Shown: positions 16,115-25,708, counted from the first letter of the stretch. The stretch is 64,000 nt of DNA from Enterococcus faecalis 13-SD-W-01 (GCA_000415185.1 KE351646.1:138019-202018); one strand, 5' to 3'. Numbers and translations are program-made. The notes: generated by a model from the letters alone, not told the origin.

Positions 16115-16591
16115 TTACTTGAATGTCCGTTTTTTTCTTTTTGAAAAAATACTGTCGCGCTTTTCTTTAAAACTGCGTATATTATGATTGAATACCTCTG
16201 ATAAAACCAATCCTAAAGCAATCGCACCGGCAATCATGATGACTTGGACAGCGGCATTCGCTGCTTCTCCATAAGATTCTGTAGCTAGATTTCGGATTGC
16301 TTGATACGAAAGCCCGCCAGGAACTAAGGGAACCATTCCTGGAATGTTAAAAATCGTCACAGGCATTTTGAATTTTTTTGAGAAAAGATTGCTGACATAG
16401 GCGACACCCAAAGAACCAAGCAAGGTCCCGAAAACGGCACTGCCGCCCAGCTGCATCGTTGTCCAGTAGACCATCCATCCAGCTGCACCAGAAAAACCAC
16501 ACCAAATGAGCGCACGTCGAGGAACGTTAGTGATTACAGCAAAAGCCATGGTTGCCAAGAAACTAAAGGCAAATTGAAGCAAGATATCCAT
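16115..16591 (-). CDS. Threonine/serine exporter ThrE-like, small subunit (DUF3815)
   Basis: 158-residue membrane protein with about five hydrophobic segments; IFNIPGMVPLVPGGLSYQAI is the diagnostic motif of the C-terminal half of ThrE. In corynebacteria ThrE is one long protein; here it is split, this gene coding the short half. It begins 12 bp after the larger subunit, so the two should be co-translated. The C-terminus is basic (KRKKRTFK). Amino-acid efflux is known for ThrE; whether this pair exports threonine/serine is inferred. Confidence 0.85.
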   Translation of the reverse strand: MDILLQFAFSFLATMAFAVITNVPRRALIWCGFSGAAGWMVYWTTMQLGGSAVFGTLLGSLGVAYVSNLFSKKFKMPVTIFNIPGMVPLVPGGLSYQAIRNLATESYGEAANAAVQVIMIAGAIALGLVLSEVFNHNIRSFKEKRDSIFSKRKKRTFK

Positions 16592-16603
16592 GTATGTTCC
16601 TCC

Positions 16604-17356
16604 TTAATAAAAGATTTGAAAGATAAAAGCGATGGCAAAACCAATCATCGAAGCAGTCATCAAGGCTTCTGTTCCGCGAGAAACGCCCGAGACGTAATGC
16701 CCAGCAAGCAGATCTCGAACAGCATTCGTGATCTGGACCCCGGGAACAAGCGGCATGACACATCCGATAATGATTAGATCCTGGTTATTTCCCAGTCCGA
16801 AATGCACACTTGCAATCGCCGTAAATCCAATTAGAAAAGAAGCAATGAATTCAGATAGAAATTTGATTCGGAAAAAACGCAAGCTGTAGACATAGAGCGC
16901 ATATCCAGCGCCGCCAATCAAAAAGGTGATTGGAAAATCAGGCAAGCTGCCGCCAAATAAAACCATGATTGTTCCGCTGTTGACTGCAGCGCTCAAAATC
17001 TGGAGCCAAAGCGGAAAAAAGAATCTTTCTTTTTCTACTTTCTGCAATTCTTCGTACAATTCTGTTAAAGTGAGTTCCTTTGCCACATATCGGCGAGAAA
17101 GGTCGTTCACTTTGACGACTTTTTCTAAATTGATCGAACGATTCATGATTTGTTCCATCCGAATCGTCGAGGAGCGGTCAAAACCAACGAATAACCCCGT
17201 TTGTGTCACATAGCTGACCAAACGATAATTTCCAGAAGCAAGTGCGATTCTGCTCATCGTGTCTTCTACGCGATACATCTCCGCATTGCTTTCCATCATG
17301 ATTTTTCCTGCCAGCATACAAGTATCCAGCAGCAGATCCAGTTCTCTTTCCGACAT
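16604..17356 (-). CDS. Threonine/serine exporter ThrE-like, large subunit (DUF1212)
   Basis: 250 residues. The N-terminal cytosolic part (about 1-110) has the conserved MYRVEDTMSRIA motif and looks peptidase-like in family descriptions; five C-terminal membrane segments follow, with GCVMPLVPGVQITNAVRDLL, the counterpart of the motif in the partner gene. I choose the ATG at 17356 because GGAGAAG is 5 bases upstream; the longer frame would begin 15 codons earlier with no ribosome site. First gene of a two-gene operon. Confidence 0.86.
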   Translation of the reverse strand: MSERELDLLLDTCMLAGKIMMESNAEMYRVEDTMSRIALASGNYRLVSYVTQTGLFVGFDRSSTIRMEQIMNRSINLEKVVKVNDLSRRYVAKELTLTELYEELQKVEKERFFFPLWLQILSAAVNSGTIMVLFGGSLPDFPITFLIGGAGYALYVYSLRFFRIKFLSEFIASFLIGFTAIASVHFGLGNNQDLIIIGCVMPLVPGVQITNAVRDLLAGHYVSGVSRGTEALMTASMIGFAIAFIFQIFY

Positions 17357-17508
17357 AGCATCTTCTCCAGTAGTTGTTTTTTTCATTCTACTACAAACCA
17401 AGAAGAAAAAGAGAAAGAAATAACATAAAAAGAGAAAACGTAGGATTTTTAGAAAGGGAGCGGTTTAAAAAGAATCCATTTTCTTCCAAAGAAAATGTAA
17501 GAATTTGT

Positions 17509-17537
17509 TTGTAGTTTTTGCTTTATTCTAGTAAAAT
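17509..17537 (+). promoter_or_regulatory. Promoter of the ireB-ruvX operon
   Basis: TTGTAG at 17509-17514 and TAAAAT at 17532-17537 are spaced by 17 bases, about 50 bp before the ireB start codon. Confidence 0.65.
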
Positions 17538-17587
17538 GAAGCTGTATAGGGTAAAATGATTACCTTACGGGAAAGAGGTGTGGAATC

Positions 17588-17854
17588 ATGGGTTTTACAG
17601 ATGAAACCGTACGTTTTGATTTTGATGATAATCGTAAAAAAGAAGTAAGTGAAACATTGGCAATCGTTTATCGGGCTTTAGAAGAAAAAGGCTACAATCC
17701 AATCAATCAGATTGTTGGCTACTTGCTTTCTGGAGACCCGGCCTACATTCCTCGTTATCGTGATGCCAGAAATTTGATTCGCCGTCATGAACGTGATGAG
17801 ATCATGGAAGTTATCGTGAAGGATTACCTTTCCAACCACGGAGTAAATCTATGA
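17588..17854 (+). CDS. ireB: IreB family regulatory phosphoprotein
   Basis: Small cytosolic protein of 88 residues, formerly UPF0297. In E. faecalis IreB is phosphorylated by the Ser/Thr kinase IreK on Thr4 and Thr7 and acts as a negative regulator of cephalosporin resistance. Here the N-terminus [14 protein letters not shown] keeps both Thr residues at positions 4 and 7. The rest ([39 protein letters not shown]) is the conserved core. AGAGGTG lies before the ATG. Its stop overlaps the ruvX start as ATGA, the standard Firmicute arrangement. Confidence 0.96.
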   Translation: MGFTDETVRFDFDDNRKKEVSETLAIVYRALEEKGYNPINQIVGYLLSGDPAYIPRYRDARNLIRRHERDEIMEVIVKDYLSNHGVNL

Positions 17855-18282
17855 GGATCATGGGCTTAGATGTAGGCTCAAAGACGGTAGGTGTGGCTGT
17901 CAGCGATCCATTCGGCTGGACAGCACAAGGTATTGAAATTATTCCGATTGATGAAGAAAAAGGCAATTTCGGCTTTGAACGTCTCAAAGAATTAGCGGAT
18001 CAGTATGAAGTAGAAAGATTTGTCATTGGACTTCCTAAAAATATGAATAACTCAATTGGACCGCGAGCAGAAGCTTCTATGGCTTACGGCAAACAAGTGG
18101 AGGAACTTTTCCATGTACCGGTCGAGTATCAAGATGAGCGGCTGACGACTGTTCAAGCAGAGCGAATGTTAGTGGAACAAGCCAATACGTCACGCGGCAA
18201 ACGAAAAAAAGTGATTGATAAATTAGCAGCAGTCATGATTTTGCAAAATTATCTAGACGGCGCTGGCAAAAAACTATTTTAA
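17851..18282 (+). CDS. ruvX: Putative pre-16S rRNA nuclease / Holliday junction resolvase YqgF
   Basis: RNase H-fold nuclease of 143 residues. [16 protein letters not shown] at the N-terminus holds the first catalytic Asp; [10 protein letters not shown] and [12 protein letters not shown] hold the following acidic residues, and [17 protein letters not shown] ends the domain. The E. coli homologue matures 16S rRNA ends; a Holliday junction role was proposed earlier. It overlaps ireB by four bases and is followed 18 bp later by the DUF1292 gene. Confidence 0.95.
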   Translation: MRIMGLDVGSKTVGVAVSDPFGWTAQGIEIIPIDEEKGNFGFERLKELADQYEVERFVIGLPKNMNNSIGPRAEASMAYGKQVEELFHVPVEYQDERLTTVQAERMLVEQANTSRGKRKKVIDKLAAVMILQNYLDGAGKKLF

Positions 18283-18300
18283 ATGAAAAGGGGAATTCCT

Positions 18301-18612
18301 ATGTCAGAACATAAACATTCACACGATCATAACCATGATGATCACGAACACATTACTTTAGTCGACGATCAAGGCAACGAAACATTATATGAGATTTTGT
18401 TGACAGTTGACGGACAAGAAGAATTTGGACGCAACTATGTCCTTCTTTATCCAGCTGGTGTACCAGAAGACGAAGAAGTTGAACTTCAAGCTTACGCATA
18501 TGTTGAGAACGAAGACGGCACAGAAGGCGAACTTCAACAAATCGAAACAGATGCAGAGTGGGACATGATCGAAGAAGTGTTCAATACATTCATGACTGAA
18601 GAAGAAGAATAA
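18301..18612 (+). CDS. DUF1292 domain-containing protein
   Basis: Acidic cytosolic protein of 103 residues of unknown function. The N-terminus is strikingly rich in His and Asp ([14 protein letters not shown]), then the DUF1292 core: [40 protein letters not shown], ending in several Glu. The ATG at 18301 follows AAAAGGGGA; the frame opens six codons earlier but without spacing for a ribosome site. Third gene of the ireB-ruvX operon, an order conserved in Firmicutes. The His-rich head could bind metal, which is inference. Confidence 0.93.
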   Translation: MSEHKHSHDHNHDDHEHITLVDDQGNETLYEILLTVDGQEEFGRNYVLLYPAGVPEDEEVELQAYAYVENEDGTEGELQQIETDAEWDMIEEVFNTFMTEEEE

Positions 18613-18620
18613 ACACAAAA

Positions 18621-18659
18621 AGTCAAGATCCTGCAGTTAAGGATCTTGGCTTTTTTTTT
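18621..18659 (+). terminator. Terminator of the ireB-ruvX operon
   Basis: AGTCAAGATCC and GGATCTTGGCT pair around a short loop and run into nine T residues. Confidence 0.92.
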
Positions 18660-19193
18660 GTGCAAAAATACAGGACGATTTATTTACTTTAGAAGTGAAA
18701 ACTTGGCAGCTGCTTTAATTCATTTAGTATTATTCTAGTCTGAGCAAAAATGCTGATCGGACAAAAAAGTTAAAAATAACAATATGTGTATTTTATTAAA
18801 TAAGACTTGTTTTTGAATCGAATAACAAAACCTTTGCAAAGAGAGGAACATTCGCTTTTGTTTTTTTGTGAAAAAATCGTTATGTTTTTTAATAAATAAT
18901 ATTGTTATTTTATATTTTTGTGTAAAAACAAAAATGGTTGATAAAAAAGAATTTATACACTTGAAATCGAAAAAATGTTATTTTTTTATTGTTCGTTTTA
19001 ATCTTATATTGGGAAATTCTTTAATAAAAAAAGAAGTTTATGGTAAGATTATATAGGGAACTTTTAATGATTATATTTAAGAACGTCATTTATTTAATTT
19101 GTCGATTTATTTATGCTTAATGAGGATGATTTTTATGTTATGAAAAAGTACTTATTTTTTACTTATGTATAATAAATTATTAGGAGTGAATAT
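18660..19193. other. AT-rich leader region of the polysaccharide locus
   Basis: About 530 bp with no convincing gene; a 62-codon frame at 18868-19056 lacks a ribosome site and is low in complexity. TATGGTAAGAT near 19036-19046 resembles an extended -10 box. The region probably carries the promoter for the capsule locus, but no exact start can be read. Its AT content exceeds the regions on both sides. Confidence 0.4.
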
Positions 19194-19973
19194 ATGGAGA
19201 AACCGCTTGTTAAAACATTTGCTGTTACTGCGGTAGGATTAGGCGCAGTTGCGATTTGTGGATTTGGCTATTACATAAATAACCAAAAACAGCACGAACA
19301 ACGCATTGCATATGCAGAATCTGCCATCCTCGATCAAAAAGATACGTTGGCTTCTTTATCACAAGAAGCAGACAATTTATATACTACAAAAGAGAAAGTT
19401 TTTCTGAAACCAGAAATAACAAAAGATGAGACCGCTAGACTTTCCAGCAGATTATCTTCTGTCAAGTTATCAGCAGACGACTACGGCATCGACCAATGAG
19501 AACTTCCACAAGAAGCTCCTGCTATCCAAACAACAAAAGAAACTGTATCGAATCAATTAAAAGATGCAGAAGCAAAATTAGACGTACAAGAATCCGTGAA
19601 TCAACTCTTTACTGAAAATGTCTCCAATTGGCAACAAGCGGCAGATGATGTCGTCATTAAAGAAAACACAACGAACAAGGATATTGCCAACATACGTGAA
19701 AACTTGAACTTTTTCAAGGAAAGTGCTTGGAAAACATCGATGATCCAATATTTAGAATTTGCTGACGCACAAGTGGCACAAGTCAAAGAGTTAGACCAGC
19801 TATTCGATACTCTATTAAAAGAGAATCAAGTAACTGCTTCGGCCACTTATGACCAATATCTGACAGCACTTAATCAAATCGAACAAGTCCGAAACGAAAA
19901 AATAAAAGAAAAATACACAGCGATGGCAGAAACAGTTGCTCAACAAATGGGCTACGGTACGATGAGTTATTGA
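19194..19973 (+). pseudogene. Membrane-anchored coiled-coil protein interrupted by in-frame TGA
   Basis: One continuous frame of 259 codons broken at codon 102 by TGA (19497-19499). Before it: a short basic start, a membrane segment (VTAVGLGAVAICGFGYYI), then a charged helical region. After it the same frame continues ELPQEAPAIQTTKETV and further coiled coil to a TAA at 19971. No frameshift is needed to join the halves, so this looks like a single nonsense change, for example CGA to TGA. The downstream half has no ribosome site of its own. AGGAGTG precedes the ATG. Function unknown; position suggests a cell-surface role at the head of the polysaccharide operon. Alternatives are readthrough or a sequencing error. 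Confidence 0.75.
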
Positions 19974-20009
19974 TAAGCAAGGACAAGAGTTTCGTTAACG
20001 GAGGGAAAA

Positions 20010-20954
20010 ATGGCAAAGCGAACAAGAAAATCAAGAGGGAAAAAAATATTTTTGATTATTTTAGGAATCGTTATTGTACTGGTTTTAGCAATTGTTGGAG
20101 TGGGAACTAAACTGTATCTAGATCTCTCAAATTCAATCAAAGAAACCTATCAAACAGTTGAAAGAACAGAAGGGCCAAGAACAACACCCGTTGATTTAGC
20201 GAAACAAGAATCATTTTCGGTTTTATTGATGGGAATAGATACAGGAGATTTAGAACGCGTGGATCAAGGCCGTTCTGACACGATGATGGTTGCTACAGTA
20301 AGTCCAGAAGATAAACAAACAACCATTGTCAGCATTCCTCGAGACACCTATGTCGATATTGTTGGTCATGACACGACTGATAAAATCAACCATGCCTATG
20401 CATTTGGCGGAGCCGCCATGGCGATGGATACTGTTCAAAATTACTTAGACATTCCAATTGATCATTATGTATCCATCAACATGAAAGGATTAAAAGAACT
20501 GGTTGATGCAGTAGGCGGTATCGAAGTCAACAATGACATCACTTTTTCACAAGACGGCTATGATTTCACCATCGGAAAAATCAAATTAGATGGCGATCAA
20601 GCATTAGCATATTCCCGGATGCGTTATGAAGATCCAAATGGGGACTACGGAAGGCAAGAACGTCAACGGAAAATCGTCGAAGGAATAGCGAGAAAAGTTT
20701 TGAGTCTAAATGGTGTCAGCAACTATCAATCCGTCTTAAATGCCTTGGAAACAAATATGAGAACCGATATGAGCTTTACTGATATGCGAAAAATCGCTTT
20801 AGATTACCGTGATGCATTTGGCACGATCAAACAAGATCAAATGCAAGGAGAAGGATTTATGCAAGACGGCATCTCCTACCAAAGAGTAAGCGATCAAGAG
20901 CTTGAACGTGTACAAAAAGAATTAAAAGACCAATTGAATCTAGAGAATAAATAA
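20010..20954 (+). CDS. LytR-CpsA-Psr (LCP) family glycopolymer transferase
   Basis: Membrane-anchored extracellular enzyme that moves a polyprenyl-linked polymer onto peptidoglycan. A basic N-terminus (MAKRTRKSRGKK) and one membrane segment (about 13-33) lead to the LCP domain: SVLLMGIDTG, GRSDTMMVATV, VSIPRDTYVDIVG, KINHAYAFGG and YSRMRYEDPNGDYGRQERQ, which contain the Asp and Arg residues that hold the lipid pyrophosphate. The C-terminal part is Gln/Glu rich. Length 314. ACGGAGGG precedes the ATG at 20010. Its place ahead of the Wzz/kinase genes indicates it attaches the polymer made by this locus. Confidence 0.93.
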   Translation: MAKRTRKSRGKKIFLIILGIVIVLVLAIVGVGTKLYLDLSNSIKETYQTVERTEGPRTTPVDLAKQESFSVLLMGIDTGDLERVDQGRSDTMMVATVSPEDKQTTIVSIPRDTYVDIVGHDTTDKINHAYAFGGAAMAMDTVQNYLDIPIDHYVSINMKGLKELVDAVGGIEVNNDITFSQDGYDFTIGKIKLDGDQALAYSRMRYEDPNGDYGRQERQRKIVEGIARKVLSLNGVSNYQSVLNALETNMRTDMSFTDMRKIALDYRDAFGTIKQDQMQGEGFMQDGISYQRVSDQELERVQKELKDQLNLENK

Positions 20955-20969
20955 GAAAGTGGAGAAAAA

Positions 20970-21749
20970 ATGGAAGAGACAATCAGCTTAAAAGAAATTT
21001 TTGAAACATTACGTAAACATTTGGTAACCATCCTTATTTCAATGTTTGCCGGCTTAGCAATCGCAGGGGTGGCAACATTCTTTATCTTAACACCCAAATA
21101 CAGTTCACAAGCACAGCTGATCGTGACCTTGCCGCAGTCAGATACGACAAATGCAAATGACGTCAATATGAACTTGCAAATGATCAATACGTATAAAGAT
21201 ATGATCGTCAGCGACTTGGTTTTAAATGAAGTCAAAGATCGCTTGGAAACAGAAGACAATGTGAAAATGACAGCAGGAGAAATCAAAGAAGCTATTTCTG
21301 TCAATCAGTCTCAAAATTCACAGATGTTCTCTATCCAAGCAACGGATACGAATGCAGTGACGGCACAGAAAGTTGCCAATACAACAGCGCAAGTCTTTCA
21401 AGAAAATGCCAAAGATGTGATGAATGTTGACAAAATCTCCATCATTTCAAGTGCTGTTGCGAATACAACACCTGTTTCTCCAAATAACAAATTGAACTTA
21501 GTAATTGGTTTGATCTTAGGCATGATGGTCGGTATTGGGATTGCATTCTTGATGGAATTACTTGACCGAACAGTGAAGGATGAAAAATTCGTAACCGAAA
21601 CATTAGGCTTCCCGGTTTTAGGAACTGTTCCTGAAATGTCAGCAAAAGAATTAAATGCTGGCATTCGCAAAAAAGGACCTGCGCCTGTACATTCTGAAGC
21701 AGCAAATGAAAAAAATGGCCCTTCACGCAGAAACCGTTCAAGAGTCTAG
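20970..21749 (+). CDS. cpsC: Wzz-type chain length determinant / BY-kinase activator (CpsC-like)
   Basis: Two membrane segments (about 18-38 and 172-195) flank an extracellular helical domain, the topology of the Gram-positive Wzz half that activates a separate tyrosine kinase. The Pro-rich motif NTTPVSPNNKLNLVIG precedes the second segment. The cytosolic tail after LLDRTVKDEKFV continues about 50 residues and ends in a basic run (RRNRSRV). 259 residues. The next gene, its kinase partner, starts 11 bp later. It would control polymer length and export. Confidence 0.93.
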   Translation: MEETISLKEIFETLRKHLVTILISMFAGLAIAGVATFFILTPKYSSQAQLIVTLPQSDTTNANDVNMNLQMINTYKDMIVSDLVLNEVKDRLETEDNVKMTAGEIKEAISVNQSQNSQMFSIQATDTNAVTAQKVANTTAQVFQENAKDVMNVDKISIISSAVANTTPVSPNNKLNLVIGLILGMMVGIGIAFLMELLDRTVKDEKFVTETLGFPVLGTVPEMSAKELNAGIRKKGPAPVHSEAANEKNGPSRRNRSRV

Positions 21750-21760
21750 GAGGAAGAAAA

Positions 21761-22453
21761 ATGGCACACAAACAAAAAACACCACAAACACAAGCAGTCA
21801 GCTTGATTACATTGACAAACCCTTCGTCACCGGTAGCTGAACAGTACCGTACCATCCGAACAAATATCCAATTTGCTTCGCCAGGCGGTCAGCAAATCAA
21901 AACAATCGTTGTTACTTCCTCTGGACCAGGAGAAGGAAAATCAACAACAGCAGCGAATATGGCTGTGGTATTTGCCCAATCTGGCCAACGCGTTTTATTA
22001 GTAGATGCTGATTTGCGGAAACCCGTTTTATATAAAACGTTTAAATTGACCAATATCAGCGGCTTGAGTACGATCCTCAGCACAGCAGGGAATATCGCAG
22101 ATGAAGTACAGAAAACACCAATCGAGAATCTTTCTGTTTTGCCTAGCGGACCTAAACCGCCAAATCCATCAGAGTTGCTGAATTCACCAAGAATGAATCA
22201 GCTTCTAGCAGAAGCAAAAGACCTTTATGATGTTATCATTTTTGATATGCCGCCAGTTGTTGCAGTGACTGATGCCCAAATCATGGCTTCAAAAACAGAC
22301 GGTACGTTATTAGTAGTACGCGAACACACGTCACGTAAAGAGTCATTGACAAAAGCAAAAGAATTGTTGGACATGGCTCAAGCAAAAGTCCTTGGCGTTG
22401 TGTATAACGGAGCAGAACACAGCAAAGATGCAGGATATTACTACGGAGAATAA
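21761..22453 (+). CDS. cpsD: Polysaccharide tyrosine autokinase (BY-kinase, CpsD-like)
   Basis: Cytosolic P-loop tyrosine kinase of 230 residues. Walker A SSGPGEGKSTTAAN (about residue 47), Walker A' VLLVDADLRKP and Walker B VIIFDMPPV are intact. The C-terminus AGYYYGE is a short tyrosine cluster, the autophosphorylation site used in this family to regulate polymerisation and export. It sits between the CpsC-type activator and the PHP phosphatase, the standard control module. AGGAGG precedes the ATG. Confidence 0.95.
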   Translation: MAHKQKTPQTQAVSLITLTNPSSPVAEQYRTIRTNIQFASPGGQQIKTIVVTSSGPGEGKSTTAANMAVVFAQSGQRVLLVDADLRKPVLYKTFKLTNISGLSTILSTAGNIADEVQKTPIENLSVLPSGPKPPNPSELLNSPRMNQLLAEAKDLYDVIIFDMPPVVAVTDAQIMASKTDGTLLVVREHTSRKESLTKAKELLDMAQAKVLGVVYNGAEHSKDAGYYYGE

Positions 22454-22472
22454 AGCACAGGAGACGAGAGAA

Positions 22473-23234
22473 ATGATTGATTTACATTGTCATATTTTAC
22501 CAGGGATCGATGATGGCGCAGAAACACTAGAAGCAAGTATCGATATGGCTGAAAAAGCGATTAGCCAGGGCATCACACATATTCTGTGTACGCCCCATCA
22601 CAACAATGGGAAGTATCGAAATGAAAAGTCGGAAGTGATTTCTCTGGTCTCTTTTTTGCAATCTGAATTAGAAAAGCGGCAATTGCCGATAACGTTATTA
22701 GAAGGACAAGAAATAAGAATCACGGGCGATTTGATCGAAGACATTCGTCGAGATGAAATCTTATTTACAGACCTAGATGATACTTATTTATTGATTGAAT
22801 TTCCGACACTCGAAGTACCGTTATATACAGAGCAGCTTTTTTTTGAATTACTGAAAATGGGAAAGAGACCTGTCATCGTTCACCCAGAGCGCAATGCACA
22901 CTTCAGAAAAAATCCCAATCATTTATTGCCCTTCCTTGATATGGGGTGTCTTGCCCAGCTAACTGCCCCTAGTTACATGGGTGTTTTTGGCAAAGATATC
23001 CAAAAAACAGCCAAAACGATGGTCAAACATAATCTTGTCCAAATGGCTGCGTCTGATGCCCATGGTGTATCTAAACGCACTTTTTATCTCAAAGAATGCT
23101 ATGAGCAGATAGCCAAAGATTTTGGACAGGAAAAAGTAGCGCAGATGAAACAAGTAGCAAAGGATTTAATCAACGGGGATGAGGTTGCTTATCCAGAGTA
23201 TACAGAAGTAAAGAAGAAGTTTGGGTTATTTTAG
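22473..23234 (+). CDS. cpsB: PHP-family protein-tyrosine phosphatase (CpsB-like)
   Basis: Manganese-dependent phosphatase that removes phosphate from the tyrosine kinase. Motifs: DLHCHILPGIDDGA at the start, CTPHHNNG near residue 45, VHPERN near 138 and ASDAHG near 195 carry the metal-binding His and Asp residues of the PHP fold. 253 residues, normal for the family. I start it at the ATG at 22473, after CAGGAGACGAG, instead of the upstream in-frame start that overlaps the kinase gene. Confidence 0.94.
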   Translation: MIDLHCHILPGIDDGAETLEASIDMAEKAISQGITHILCTPHHNNGKYRNEKSEVISLVSFLQSELEKRQLPITLLEGQEIRITGDLIEDIRRDEILFTDLDDTYLLIEFPTLEVPLYTEQLFFELLKMGKRPVIVHPERNAHFRKNPNHLLPFLDMGCLAQLTAPSYMGVFGKDIQKTAKTMVKHNLVQMAASDAHGVSKRTFYLKECYEQIAKDFGQEKVAQMKQVAKDLINGDEVAYPEYTEVKKKFGLF

Positions 23235-23246
23235 GGGGAATATAGG

Positions 23247-25064
23247 GTGTTTGTATTAACAAGGAGAAGAAAGATCATTACCTTGATTTTGGTGGATAGT
23301 TTATTATTGATTGCAGCCAATATAGAAGCTGTAGAGTTCATGAAACCATTTGTCGGTATACCAAGAAATCTTGTTTTTGTTTCGGCAGGTTTATCTGTTG
23401 GTTTCTACTTATTTTATGGCAGTCTATTCAAAGTATTTACTAGGATCAACCGCTATACAAATTTAAGAGAGATGATTGCGATTTTCAGCTCTCTAACCGC
23501 AAGCGCAGGTTCAAGTATTATTGTTTTATCTTTTTTCAATGAACGTTACAGTCTACGCTTAGTAACATTCATTTATCTTCTTTCATTATTATTGATCATA
23601 GGCAGTCGTTTGGTTTGGCGGATTTATGTTGAAAGAAAAAACAGAAGATTTTTATCTGTCGAATCAGCTAAAAATACAATCATTGTTGGTGCTGGTGAAG
23701 GCGGCCGGATTTTATATAACAGTTTTATAGGATCTAAAACAGCTCAAAGTATTCGTGTAGTGGGATTTGTCGATGATGATCCTAACAAACAGAATATCTA
23801 TCTTTCAGGTAAAAAAGTATTAGGGATGTTAAAAGATTTGCCTGAATTGATTCAAAAATATGATGTCGAGATGGTTACTATTGCCATTCCTTCCTTATCG
23901 CGAAAAAAATTACGCAAAATATTTGAACTAGTAGAATCTTCTCGTGTGAAAGTCAACACGATGCCTTCCATGGAAGAACTTGCTTCGAGAAAAACCAGCG
24001 TGTCTAAGTTGAAAAAAATCGATGTGGTCGATTTGTTAGGAAGAGACGAAGTAGAGCTGGATATCGAATCAATCCAAGACCAAATTACAGGAAAAGTAAT
24101 TCTTGTCACAGGAGCTGGGGGTTCGATAGGTTCAGAAATCTGTCGTCAAATCATTCAGTTTTGTCCTGCAAAGTTATTGTTGTTAGGGCATGGAGAAAAT
24201 TCGATTTATCTCATTGATCGCGAGTTGCGTATAAATGACAAAAAGAAACGAACAGAAATCGTACCGATTATTGCGGATATCCAAGATCGAAAGAAAATCC
24301 ATGAGATCATGGCGCAGCATCAGCCAGACATCGTCTATCATGCAGCGGCTCACAAGCATGTTCCATTGATGGAATGCAATCCAAAAGAAGCAGTCAAAAA
24401 CAATATTTTTGGAACAAAAAATGTGGCAGAAGCAGCGAAAGCAGCTAAGGTCAAGAATTTCGTCATGGTCTCGACAGATAAAGCCAACAATCCGCCAAAT
24501 GTCATGGGCTCAACAAAACGAATCGCTGAAATGATCGTGACAGGATTGAATGAAGAAGGATGCACGAAGTTTTCAGCAGTGCGTTTCGGGAATGTTCTTG
24601 GTTCTCGAGGCAGTGTGATCCCAGTCTTTCGCGAACAAATTGCAAAAGGCGGACCAGTGACAATCACTGATTTTCGCATGACCCGCTATTTCATGACGAT
24701 TCCTGAAGCAAGCCGATTAGTGATTCAATCAGGAGCGTTAGCAAAAGGTGGCGAAATCTTTGTTTTAGACATGAGTGAACCCGTGAAAATCGTGGATCTG
24801 GCCAAAAATATGATTCGTTTGAGCGGCTATAGCGAAGATGAAATCGAAATTGTTGAAACAGGGATTCGCCCAGGCGAAAAACTATACGAAGAATTATTAC
24901 TGGATAAAGAAAGAAATGATGAAGCAGTTTACGAAAAAATCTTTGTAGGGAACATCAAAGGGTATTCGATGAAGACCGTAATGGAATTTGTTGATAGCTT
25001 GCCGCAAGATGACAAGCAGTTAGCCAAAGATATCGTCGCTTTTGCGAATGCTTCGAATAAGTAG
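23247..25064 (+). CDS. Membrane UDP-N-acetylglucosamine 4,6-dehydratase (PglF/CapD/EpsC-like)
   Basis: Makes a UDP-4-keto-6-deoxy-hexose, the first step to bacillosamine or fucosamine type sugars. Four N-terminal membrane segments (to about residue 125), a first Rossmann-like domain (TIIVGAGEGGRILYNSF, GFVDDDPNK) and the SDR domain with LVTGAGGSIGSEI near residue 290. The active-site stretch is STDKANNPPNVMGSTKR, in which Met replaces the usual Tyr, as expected for the FlaA1/PglF group. 605 residues. GTG start at 23247. Followed by an acetyltransferase, aminotransferase and sugar transferase that fit diacetylbacillosamine synthesis. Confidence 0.93.
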   Translation: MFVLTRRRKIITLILVDSLLLIAANIEAVEFMKPFVGIPRNLVFVSAGLSVGFYLFYGSLFKVFTRINRYTNLREMIAIFSSLTASAGSSIIVLSFFNERYSLRLVTFIYLLSLLLIIGSRLVWRIYVERKNRRFLSVESAKNTIIVGAGEGGRILYNSFIGSKTAQSIRVVGFVDDDPNKQNIYLSGKKVLGMLKDLPELIQKYDVEMVTIAIPSLSRKKLRKIFELVESSRVKVNTMPSMEELASRKTSVSKLKKIDVVDLLGRDEVELDIESIQDQITGKVILVTGAGGSIGSEICRQIIQFCPAKLLLLGHGENSIYLIDRELRINDKKKRTEIVPIIADIQDRKKIHEIMAQHQPDIVYHAAAHKHVPLMECNPKEAVKNNIFGTKNVAEAAKAAKVKNFVMVSTDKANNPPNVMGSTKRIAEMIVTGLNEEGCTKFSAVRFGNVLGSRGSVIPVFREQIAKGGPVTITDFRMTRYFMTIPEASRLVIQSGALAKGGEIFVLDMSEPVKIVDLAKNMIRLSGYSEDEIEIVETGIRPGEKLYEELLLDKERNDEAVYEKIFVGNIKGYSMKTVMEFVDSLPQDDKQLAKDIVAFANASNK

Positions 25065-25074
25065 GGGGAGTAAA

Positions 25075-25707
25075 GTGAATACAATTATTGTAGGCGCAGG
25101 TGGGTTTGGCAAAGAAATTGCTTTTTTACTGCAAAGTTTCCCTGAATACGAACTGATTGGTTTCGTTGATGATGAGCCAAACATACAAGGTGATAAAGTA
25201 GTAGGCAAACCTGTTTTAGGAAATATAGAATCTCTAATGAATATAGACAAGAAAACTGCTGTATTTATGGGGATTGCCTTGCCTGATATAAAAGAGAAAA
25301 TATATCAAGCGTTAAAAGGAAATACTAATTTGACTTTTCCGAATTTAATTGCGCCTAGTGCATTGATAGGAATAAATATTCAGTTAGGTATCGGAAATAT
25401 TTTAATGCCGTATACCTCTTATACAGCTGATATAGTTCTAGGAAATTTTAATATGATCAATATCAGTTCTACTATTGGACATGATGCCAAAATAGGTGAT
25501 TATAATTCTATTTTTCCTAATGTAAACCTTTCTGGGAAAGTTGTTTTAGGTAACAAAAACCAAATAGGTGTCGGAACTAAAATCATACAAAATATAACTA
25601 TTGGCAATGGAAATATCATAGGTGCAGGAAGCGTAGTGATTAGAGATATCAAAAGTCATACTAAAAATGTGGGTGTACCTGCCAGAATCATAGAAAGATG
25701 GGATTAA
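25075..25707 (+). CDS. NeuD/PglD-family sugar O/N-acetyltransferase
   Basis: Left-handed beta-helix acetyltransferase of 210 residues. N-terminal UDP-sugar binding domain IIVGAGGFGKEIAFLL and LIGFVDDEPN; then hexapeptide repeats with STIGHDAKIGDYNSIFPNV, which holds the catalytic His of this family, VVLGNKNQIGVGTKII and NGNIIGAGSVV. In the bacillosamine route PglD acetylates the 4-amino group made by the adjacent aminotransferase. I use the GTG at 25075, which follows AGGGGGAG. Confidence 0.9.
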   Translation: MNTIIVGAGGFGKEIAFLLQSFPEYELIGFVDDEPNIQGDKVVGKPVLGNIESLMNIDKKTAVFMGIALPDIKEKIYQALKGNTNLTFPNLIAPSALIGINIQLGIGNILMPYTSYTADIVLGNFNMINISSTIGHDAKIGDYNSIFPNVNLSGKVVLGNKNQIGVGTKIIQNITIGNGNIIGAGSVVIRDIKSHTKNVGVPARIIERWD

Positions 25708-25708
25708 A

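Noticed and set aside
18868-19056. 62-codon frame in the leader of the polysaccharide locus
   Set aside because: It consists of low-complexity Lys/Phe/Ile codons typical of AT-rich DNA, has no ribosome site and no recognisable fold.
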